Assembly (NCBI GenBank): GCA_036850595.1
Contig: CM072168.1
Location: 15,863,982-15,927,981, forward strand
Length of the DNA stretch: 64,000 bases
Reading direction: 5' to 3'
Source: Rhyacichthys aspro
Taxonomy: Eukaryota > Chordata > Actinopteri > Gobiiformes > Rhyacichthyidae
In this document: in pieces, positions 55,001 to 64,000 of the stretch
How the letters are laid out: the number at the start of each line of letters is the position of its first letter
Position numbering within the stretch: position 1 is the first letter of the stretch
The notes under the pieces: generated by a model
Told to the model about the DNA's origin: nothing
Seen by the model: the letters and a program-made list of their open reading frames with translations, nothing else
Databases searched by the model: none
Made by a program: the position numbers and the translations under genes

Positions 55001-58000
55001 CAGTTTAAATAAAAACATACAGGAAATACGAAATAATTTATACATACTCATTTTTCATTGGCTTGTCTCTGATGCTACAAGTAACACTGTATTTCATCCT
55101 CTTTTTGCACTATTCACAATGATGGACAGACAATAAAGCATACTATCCATGTTACTCTTAAAGAGAAGTTTCACTTGCAGTTCACAGTCCAATCTCTGCG
55201 CTTCATTACGCCTTTCATCAGATGTCACATTATTTAGGAGAATTACTGAATTGAACGATTTAGGAATTTGCAAGAAGTGGCTCAACGTAAGTATGGTGAA
55301 ACTAGGGTCTCCCGTCTGTAATAGTCTTTGACGTTACCAATGTGATTAAGAGAATCACTGCAGCTCGTCCATATTTAAACGTCTCACTGCCACATTTTTT
55401 CGCCTATTTCAAATTCACCCTGTCTCATCGCATTTGCTTTGTAATTAATCACTGCAATTCAGCAATCTTCCACAGAGACATGTGTTTCCGGGCTGGATAA
55501 TTCAATGATTTCCAATTCAATCCAACACTATTTTATAGTTGTTCAGAGACCAAGATAAAGAAGCCACCTCAGAGATTTATAGTTTCTTATTCCCAACTAT
55601 GGCCAGTTTTTCAGCCAACACTCGCGGTGAATGGATGGTATCATTTAACTGATCTATGGGCATGCAGCTGGATTATATTTCTCTGTGGTAGTTATCAGTG
55701 CTGTGACCCATGTCAGCTGGTTTAACTAGCCGTCCCGTTGCAGCTTCAGCACATGAAGGCAACAGACAGGGCTGTGGTATGTTCAGAGCCAGGACGATAA
55801 ACATACAGCTGATTGAGTTCACAACCCTGGCTTCAGCAGACACCACTCGGCCTGCCAGACTTTTGGAGCCTGTTGCCAAAGAGGAGATACCTCTCTCTTT
55901 CAGATATAGCCCTATAGAACATCTTAACAACCCAGAAAACAGGCCACTGCTGCAGAATATATGACCGCTCACAGTGCTGCCTTTACTGCTGGAGCATCCC
56001 AGTTAAATCTGCTATTTGTCTGATGGGATAAAGAGAGAAGATTTGTCAATTTAATGGATTACTTTCAATTCAACAGCCTCAAAGTGATATAGTAATTGTA
56101 CAAGGCCACACACCCTGTCCTAAACCCTCCATCAGGGTAGGCAAAAACAGAATGTCTCTATAGCAGGATATTTATATAGCTGTATTGTTTTCTTCAAGTT
56201 CTAAGTTCCAGAAAATTTCCTGCAATAAAAGGAAGATTATTCAGAGATGACAAGTAACAATTGTTTGACAGATGGCAGATGTAGCAAACACCCACACTAA
56301 AAGTTATTTTTTTTGGTAAATAAACACAAAATTTCTCATGTTTTAAATAATGGTCTTCAGCATTATGCTCTACAAGTGGTAACAGTTTTTATGATGACAT
56401 TTTCATATTCCCACACCAACAATAATATAAAGTACGAAATAGAAAAGAAAACACTTTAAAATAGATGAGAACACTAATTCAGTAGGTGGGCTGTAATACT
56501 ACAGTACATTCCCTGAGCCATGAATGCCACAAAATAGGAGAGGCTTTTACATTTGTTTTTAATTTCTTTGTAATTAAATATAATAAATTGGCTGTGCATT
56601 ATATTTTGTTTTAGGTGTTTCCAGATTAGGCTTGTTTTCTGTACACTAAAATTATACTTGTATGAAACCAGGGATGCAGTAAATTGTCCGAGCAGAGACA
56701 CACAGACAAAATGGCTAAATGCACTTTCTGGGCCTGATATTACAACGTGACAATGCTTTGTAGTGGATCCAAGAGGGCGTTTGGCTTTGGGACCAGAGGA
56801 TGTGTGCCATGCCAGGTGAGGTACCTGGGCCTGAATGAGAGGAGCACGAGGCATGTTGAGGTTGGAGGCAATTGTTGTCACAGCTGAGGTTGGCAGACAA
56901 CACAGCCTCTTTGTGACTGGAAGTGGAGCACAGACGGCTCTAATGGAGCTGTGCAGGCAGAGCGTTCTGCTGTAAACCACTCACAAGAATTTCACCACAA
57001 GGTTTACTTTACTGATTCAGTCGGCATTATTTAGAGATGATGATTTGCACTTGGTTTCACTCTGTTCCTAGACTTCGATTTGTTTTTTACTATTGTTGTA
57101 AGGCTGCACAGTACATCACAGACTTAAAATATCGATTTACACAACACACAACATCAGATTTACTTCGAAAAAGCTGATTATTTCAAATGGAAATCACAAA
57201 TATGCAGTATTCAACAACAATATTGTAGCTCATGTTATATAAATATAACGGTTATATAATACCACACAGCTTTCCTGTCTTGTGAATTGGATAAAATCAT
57301 ACAGTTTTGGAAAGCCCTAAATCCTCGCACAACCCACAAACTGCACACTGTAAAACAAGTTTAGGGTTGAGATTAAACTTAGATCAAATGAATTGTTTGT
57401 CCGTACTTGAAACTGCATGTTCCCAATTGATTTTGTTCCAACAACCAGGAACACCATCTCCCATTCTATTTGTTGGCTTATATTTAGTTTGTGGCCAGCC
57501 AGGGATTGTGAAGTATAGCCACAGAGACAAGCCCATTTAGGCCACAATGGAATGGGAAGCCAGAGCACTTAAAAGCCTTGGGAAATGGGGTCCGGGTCAC
57601 AGGGATGTGGGCTTTTCAGTAGTGTGGCCAGGAAGGTCAATAAGAGAAAGACACTGGGTCAGAATGGAAGGTAGGGAGTGAGGGCACAAGGTGTTAATAG
57701 AATCAGTTTCCTCTGCATGAGCTCCTGTCCAGGCTGGGGGGTTGACAGGTAATCATTGGATGTCATAAGAAGAGCAAAAACCCACACTATTGCTGTTAGA
57801 TTGTGCTCTTGTCTTTGATGTGACTGTCAGAAAGTGGCACAGGAAGTGAAAAATCATCTTTGGAAGCCTTACAGTTGTGGTAAATAACACAGAAAAAAAC
57901 ACCAACACTGCAGTAATGTGATGCAAAAATGAGGTTAGCCATCCCCTCTATGAAAATGCAGCTAAATCTAAATTTGGGAAATATAATAATCCTTTAATAT

Positions 58001-58972
58001 ATGCACAGGAAGTGTCTGTAGGATCTCTCTGCTAAGATGAATAGTGGAATGAATAAGGGATAGCAGATGAATGGATTATAAATCACTGCAAAGTCATACC
58101 TCTGGCCTAGTGTGTGCTGATAGCATATAAAATGAAAGGACGTTGCCTTCAGGTCATGCATCTTTATGAAGCCTCACGCATCTGCACACTGTCATTCATC
58201 CCATTTTACTGCTTGTAGCTTTTGCACATATCTGTGATAAAAGATGCCCATCAACTGTGTATCACTGGAAGAAATACAATCTTGTGTGTAGGTGGAGTTG
58301 GTGTTAGTTCTCAAGTCAAATGCAAAAATCAATGTCTTACCCCTTTTTTGTCTTTCCCCAGAGCCTGTAGCCCTTCCACTCCATGCCGTGCCAACCCCAA
58401 TAGGAACATCAGTGGGTGGGTACTCGACAGAGCCAGCACCAGGGAGTTAATAGCCCTGACTGCTGCCAGAGAGTGACACAGTCCCAGCCCACTACACATC
58501 GATTCACACAGGATTAAGCCGCTGCATGATGCTTCAGGTGCAACTGATTTACTGTCCCTGTCAGACTTAACGTCTTTGGAGGCCTACTTTGCCCTGCTCC
58601 TGTCTCCTGCAGAAGATCCTGTAAAACGTGCCTCTCAGTGCAACAATCCAAAAGGCATGACTGGCAGTCACCTCGCTCAGGTACAGTGTCAAGAAGTCCT
58701 GCCTTTAACTATGCATATTTCTGTATGCATGTGGTGTAGGTGCTTAGTGTAACAAATCTACAGATTATACAATCACATAGCTAATTTATAAGCATTTTTA
58801 TATTCATGCTGAAGGAGTGAAAAGACTCCAGGACCAAAAGACCAAGATAATGTACATTTATGCACAGATGTCAGTAAGACATTATGATATCACATGGTGG
58901 ACCTTGAGGAATACTTTTATCTATTATCTTATATTCAACAATAAATGGTTGCTGCTCTTATATATTGCAAAT

Positions 58973-58974
<2 letters not shown>

Positions 58975-59023
<49 letters not shown>
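58975..59023. repeat. (AT)n dinucleotide microsatellite
   Basis: A 49-base uninterrupted AT tract, directly visible. It is self-complementary, so it can extrude a cruciform or hairpin and is prone to length change and assembly error. The repeat-derived frame across it (repeating Tyr-Ile) is not a gene. Confidence 0.98.
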
Positions 59024-59027
<4 letters not shown>

Positions 59028-62000
59028 CATCACAAAATGTTGTATGTTTTAATTATAGCATTTATTAATCTGCTCCTTAATATTTGCTGTTTTTTCTTTT
59101 AAGTTCTTCAAAAAGTCAAATTATTTTGAATGTGTCCCAGAAAGATATTGCTGCATACAATTTTGTATCTTTCCTTTTTTTGTAGAGATGCTCATGTGTT
59201 CTGCTGTAAATGTAATTTGGTGTATAATGGAGTCCTGTGAACTGACTGTGTGGCTAAATTAACCTGACTAGACTGAGGTTGTACACAAAGAACAGCAGAT
59301 CACATGAAGGCACATGCAGAGGGATATAGGATGGGAACATGAAGAGGAAATAGAAAAGCTGGCTACATAATTGTGTGGAAACCAGAGGAGAAGGTAAATG
59401 TACAGGGATCAAATGCCTTTGTTTTCCTTCCAGACAGAGCTGGCTGCTTGGCTTATTTAAAGAGCCTGAGCATCACATGGAGATTGTTCAGAGCCTTGGC
59501 ATACCAAATTAGCTTTCACCATTCATTTGGAAAGATCTAATCAAACATTAATTATTGTGACCACCTGTGAAGGAGAGAGCTGTGGAGTGTTGCTCATCTG
59601 TTGCCTTATGATAGCTGCAGGCTCCTCATCCTCTGAATCCAGTGAGTGAACCCTAAACAAGGAGCACATGAGACAGACAGGCAGATTGCATTCCATCAGA
59701 TCCTGGAGAATCTAATAGGATGTACAGCAGCATCTGAGCCGCGTTACTGCGTGCCAACTTTTCAGTGGCCACTCAAAGCCTGGCATCTTTCCTCTCGTGC
59801 ACAGAATTAAGCTCTCAACACCCTAAGTACGTGTAAAGGTTGTGGGCAATGGCCTAATTTACAAATTCACTGCTATAGAGTTTTTTGCCTTTATTGAGTG
59901 ACAAGAATGTTCCCTGACAGTTATTTTGCAGTGTAACTGATATTATGCGATGCAGTGTAACTCAAGGATGCATTTACAGGCAATATTATTTCGATGCCTT
60001 TTTAAGAATTCTATAGGATGGAACATTTCTGTGGCCAATCAAAGCTTTGCCTAATTCAATTTTAATGATTTATGGAAAAGAGTGGACATTTTATAATACT
60101 TGGTATTCATTTTGGAGTGTTACATTGGACACTGTCTTTTTTGAGAGAGTTAATGTATTATGTAAGGTATTATAAGCAGTGGAAGAGCTCTGTGTGCTTT
60201 ACTCATACACTTCACTAAATTTTCCATTTTTAGCAGATGAAGAAAAATTCTTCTAGCATAACTTATCTCACCTTACTTCCATGTAGTTCATTTTGCAAAC
60301 TTTGTCTTATGTCTTATGTAAAAGGTATACTGTAATTGTGGATTTTGAAAAAAACAAAAAAACAAAAACATGCCTTAGTTTTGTTGGTTTTATAGCTTTT
60401 TTCTATGCAACCTGTGTTTTGCTATCGCTTAGTTGTGACATTGTGTGAGCCTTCAGTGAGTGGCGCTTGTCCGCTGAATAGTCAAATGAGACTGGCTGGA
60501 GGGGGATGTAATCTGGGTGCAGTCAGGTATGGCTTCCAGAGCACTGCAGCCGGGGAGCTTGGCTAGTAATCAGCAACCAGAGGTGTCTAATTGGCATATG
60601 GCTATGTAAGCACCGGACAACTCTGCTCACTCAACCAAGAAGATTCTCTGGCCGACAAAAAATGTGAGACAAAGGCTTTGATAGAAAAAAGTCTAAATAT
60701 TCCAGTCAGTGTGGACGGGCTCGTGCAGTGAGAACAACCGTCCTGTCTGGCTTGACAGATCTGATGTGATGCATGTTTCTTTGATAAAAACATACTGTTG
60801 CTTCACACTTTGGACAGTTTGTTGTTGATACTAATCAGAGACACTAAGATACGTTGTTTTTTGGACACACACATTAAACTTGTTGAAAAATTAGACAGTC
60901 AAAAAAGTGGGCATCTGGTAAACCAGTTCTAGGCATTGGTCCATTTCTACTCTTGCGATTCTTTCTTATTAATCCAAATTCACCCGCATTAAAACAGAGC
61001 TGAGTCAAAATGTAATTTGCCTGCATGAAACCAAGCAAAAATAATTTAGCACCCGGTGCGCTTACAGACACATCATGTGTAAATAAGCTTCAACTCCAAT
61101 GCCTGCTGCCTCTCAGTGGTTAATCTAGCATCAGACATCTTCTATGATACATAATTATCAAGGCAAAATTAGCTGCTTACTGTGGATTATAAGTACACAA
61201 CTAGTAAACAAATACAACTTTTCCCCTGAGCAGCTCAAACTTTATTACCAAACCCTGAACTACATGGTCAAAATGTTATCTTAGACAAAAAGATGGTGCA
61301 GTTTAAATTCAGCATGTGTGAAATGTTATATATAAGATTGCACCAGTTGTACATATTTTATTACATTTACATTAACCTGTTCTTGATGCATAAAATAAAG
61401 GATATAGTGCAATACAGGCTATGTTTGGCTTAACAAATTATTAACTTTAGTTGCTGCTATACTTTTTCTCAATGAATCAGTACATGACCTTCTAGAGTAT
61501 CTCAAAATACCACGGTTTGATTATGCTGTTTTATTTCATTCTACTCAACAAAACTCATGTAAATGTTTTTATCTCTCTGATGTAGTGATAATATTTAGAG
61601 CATATTAAAAAGTTCTATAATAGAGACTAAACTGCGGGGAATGATGAGCCAATAATATCAAATCTCACAACACCAAAAGTGCCACAGTGCAGCAAAACAG
61701 AAAATGAGCCCTCATGATCATGAACGCCATCACATCAGTCTCTCAAAGCGTCAAGTGTTACAGATTCAATTCCATATTCATTAATTTTGCTGTTGGTGAA
61801 ACACAATTAGAGGCCTAGTGATTCAAGGACTAATCCCTTGCACTCCCAGGACATGCATCATAGTAGCAGGAGATAGGAATAAATGAGCTGCTGTAAAAAG
61901 GTACTAATACCCCATATTACTTCGAGCTCACAGCCGTTCCCTTCCTTCATTGCAGGTTCTCACTTCTACCTTGGGATACCGAGGTGCTCAAGCCTCTCTG

Positions 62001-62309
62001 ACTAATTATTTTTGGTCTGTGTGGGATGAAAAGTGGGCACGGTATCACACCGATCTGCTGAATTAAAAATAAAACTGAATAAAACTGACTCACATGAGAT
62101 GGTGTGATACAGTTTGGAAGGTAACAGTGAATGTCACGGTAAGCTTGAGGGGTTTGCGGTATCTTTTGCGGACTGCCACAGCCTTAAGAGTATTGGACAC
62201 CTTCTTCTTGTTATATAATCTTTTCTCTGGTAACTATATCCCATGATGTCGGCCATATTTTATTCTGAGGAATTTTGATTTTCTTCCCACAGGAGTAAGA
62301 GAGGAAGCC

Positions 62310-62469
62310 ATGGACTGGACTATGAGTCTGAGAGATGACTTTGGGGCTGACACTTGGACACAGCGAGCTGGGATCTCTCTCAGCCTCTTGGTCCTGTTGG
62401 CCCTATTTTCCATCCCTATCGAAGCAGACTTTGTGCTTCCTAGAGACCATCATTTTTCATGGAAAGCAG
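62310..62469 (+). CDS. thsd7b: First coding exon of a secreted/type I membrane protein, probably THSD7 family (THSD7B-like)
   Basis: The exon runs 62293-62469: polypyrimidine acceptor TTTTCTTCCCACAG before it, donor GCAG|GTAACT after it. The ATG at 62310 has G at -3 and +4. It encodes 53 residues plus one base, so the intron is phase 1. Residues 1-20 are a polar n-region, 21-35 (GISLSLLVLLALFSI) the hydrophobic core of a signal peptide, with likely cleavage after IEA at residue 39; Met5 is an alternative start. The mature part ends HHFSWKA and a split Gly codon. Known family members continue with a Trp-Lys-x-Gly-Pro-Trp-Gly motif opening the first thrombospondin type-1 repeat, which fits residues and phase. 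THSD7A/B are large single-pass proteins with many such repeats, acting at the cell surface. The remaining exons are outside the window, so the family call rests on a short stretch recalled from memory; the exon and signal peptide are firmer. Confidence 0.55.
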
Positions 62470-64000
62470 GTAACTTGAAATATTCATTTTTAGCTCAAGA
62501 AATTATTTACTCATTTGGAAGCAGAGGTCTCATCCTCTTTAAAGCTAAACCATTACATCTGTTATATTCCGTGTCCTTACACTGAATTGAGCAAACTTTA
62601 AAATTTCAGCACATAAAGTATGACATATGATACATTCATTGAAATATACAGAACTGTAGCTACTTCCTTGATAATTGTGAGTGTGCATATATTAATATTG
62701 TGTATAATAATTTAAACTTTCATACTGTACAAGTGTGAGGATTTCATTGGGCAGGCTTCTCTGGGGCCAAGGATTATTCAGCTTTGCACACTTCTGCAGA
62801 GCTGCACACACAATGTACACAGTGTCAGAGTCAGAAAGTCATTACTACTACTCATTACAGAGAAGAATAAAGTACATTCATTTACAGTGCATCCAATTGT
62901 ATTTGAATCATGCTCTTCTTCACTGCCATGAACGCCTGAGCAGTTGCTGGTATAATGTCTTGTTTCTGATGATGTGCACAGTGTAGTTCCCTAGCACTGT
63001 TAATAAGACACTGAGGTGCAGTAAAACATCATCTCTGGGAATATACCTCGGATTTATGGCTCTCATCAGTGCGTGACTCCTGCATGTTGTAAATGTATTT
63101 TTGTCACAGCCTGGTTTATATGTGTACTGCCTATGCAGATTTTAAACAGTGAATCTACCTCAGGAAGGCTGGGCTAAAAGCTTATGTCACACGCCAGTCT
63201 CTTATAAAGGGAATTTGAGGTAATCTCACGATTCATCCTTCACTTGCTTCACAAATTCAATTGAAAGTGCATTTCCAAAGCAGCTTGAGGAGGGAAAACT
63301 TGAGCCTTCCCACACAAAAGCCCCTCTTGCTGTGCGATTAGCACTTTCATTTCTCACTCTGTGGTTGGGTAATGACACTGCCCAAGTGATAAAGAGATTG
63401 ATTAATTTCACTTGAAAGAGCGTATGTTCAAAAGGGATGGAAGCGTGACGCCGAGTGTGAGGATTTGACATACTTGGAAAGGCTAAGGTGGTTTATGAGT
63501 TGTTGGTTAAGTGGAAATGAAAATGGTTTCAAAGACAGAAAATGGTATTTAAGGCAAAAGGTGGTCCATCCTCCAAATATGCTATAACAGAATTGCAATC
63601 AATATTATAATGAAGAACACTCAGTTGAAAATGGCGTCTTAAACATATTACATATTGATTTAACTCCAGCACACCAAAGGCATGCATAATATATTTGAAT
63701 ACCTCATTGACTCCATGTAATTTTGGACTTGTCAACTTAAGGAAGATGTGCTTTAAATTATGCACTGCCACCCCATTGTGCGCTCAGTGTGTCTATCTAG
63801 GCCAGCAGCTTTTGTGGGCTAAATCTTTTGTGTGAGCCCGTTCCCGAGCCGTAGCTAAGCTGGAAGTCTCTGGCTGCGACACAGAGCTGGAGCCATTTAA
63901 GCTTGACCTTCATCAGTGTCTTAGAGAACAGGATAGAGAACTGAGACGATACGGCTAATGGGACGATTATTTAAGTCAGGAAAGGAGACGGTTTCTTTAT
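62470..64000 (+). other. thsd7b: Start of the second intron, incomplete
   Basis: Sequence after the GTAACT donor to the window edge. No exon encoding a thrombospondin type-1 repeat (Trp-x-x-Trp with spaced cysteines) is visible in any plus-strand frame, so the next coding exon lies beyond 64,000. Open frames are under 95 codons and look like chance. No named repeat is seen. Confidence 0.5.

Larger units (their letters stand above)
34094..62292 (+). other. thsd7b: Putative first intron, about 28 kb
   Basis: This runs from the GTAAGA donor to the polypyrimidine acceptor TTTTCTTCCCACAG before the coding exon. Open frames inside are short or chance-like; the longest is 168 codons on the minus strand (56474-56980), with no domain I recognise. 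It holds the repeats and candidate regulatory blocks listed separately. Between them, the stretches 36270-39880, 40530-46940, 49000-51780, 51900-53420, 55400-58340 and 59030-62200 show nothing I can name beyond short A/T runs. An ATTTGCAT octamer (POU-type site) is present near 50946. A large first intron with dispersed regulatory sequence is common for neural and vascular surface-protein genes. Confidence 0.5.

Noticed and set aside
55149..55331. Frame ending at a strong donor-like CAAC|GTAAGTATGG in intron 1
   Set aside because: No convincing acceptor or homology, and it lies within what may be an interspersed repeat; not enough to call an exon.
56474..56980. 168-codon minus-strand open frame, the longest in the window
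   Set aside because: No recognisable domain, low-complexity C-terminal half, overlaps other frames, and no splice or promoter context; expected by chance in 64 kb.
58817..59068. Frame encoding a Tyr-Ile run
   Set aside because: Translation of the AT microsatellite.
1..64000. tRNA, rRNA, microRNA, CRISPR array, operon or prophage
   Set aside because: By eye I found no tRNA B-box in a cloverleaf context, no rRNA, no spaced direct repeats and no bacterial gene organisation. MicroRNA hairpins cannot be excluded without folding and small-RNA data.

Overview
This window looks like ordinary, mostly non-coding nuclear DNA of a vertebrate, most likely a ray-finned (teleost) fish. The base composition is AT-rich. 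No open reading frame exceeds about 170 codons, and none of the long ones resembles a known protein. Introns and intergenic DNA dominate. The repeats are of kinds common in fish genomes: a decayed Tc1-like transposon, a Tigger/pogo-type non-autonomous element with a TA target duplication, a long CA microsatellite, and scraps of abundant fish interspersed repeats. There are no operons, tRNA or rRNA genes, CRISPR arrays or prokaryotic features.

Layout: positions 1 to about 33,690 are intergenic or far-upstream DNA holding microsatellites, a Tigger-like element (20616-21241), a Tc1 fossil (about 30655-31000) and several non-repetitive stretches that could be enhancers. About 33,690-33,830 looks like a promoter. 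It is followed by a pyrimidine-rich, CpG-containing stretch ending in a strong splice donor at 34093/34094, read here as a non-coding first exon. A first intron of about 28 kb (34094-62292) follows, with more candidate regulatory blocks and repeats.

The one convincing coding segment is the exon at 62293-62469. It has a good splice acceptor, a Kozak-type ATG at 62310, a signal peptide, and a short mature segment ending in Phe-Ser-Trp-Lys-Ala before a phase-1 donor. That ending resembles the entry into the first thrombospondin type-1 repeat of the THSD7 family, closest from memory to THSD7B. The gene would be a large plus-strand type I membrane protein gene whose main coding exons lie beyond position 64,000.

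I did not find an undescribed biological system. The points most worth checking are the gene model itself, the start-stop upstream ORF in the leader, a 12-base palindromic E-box in intron 1, candidate alternative first exons near 48.1 kb and 58.4 kb, and the two transposon fossils.
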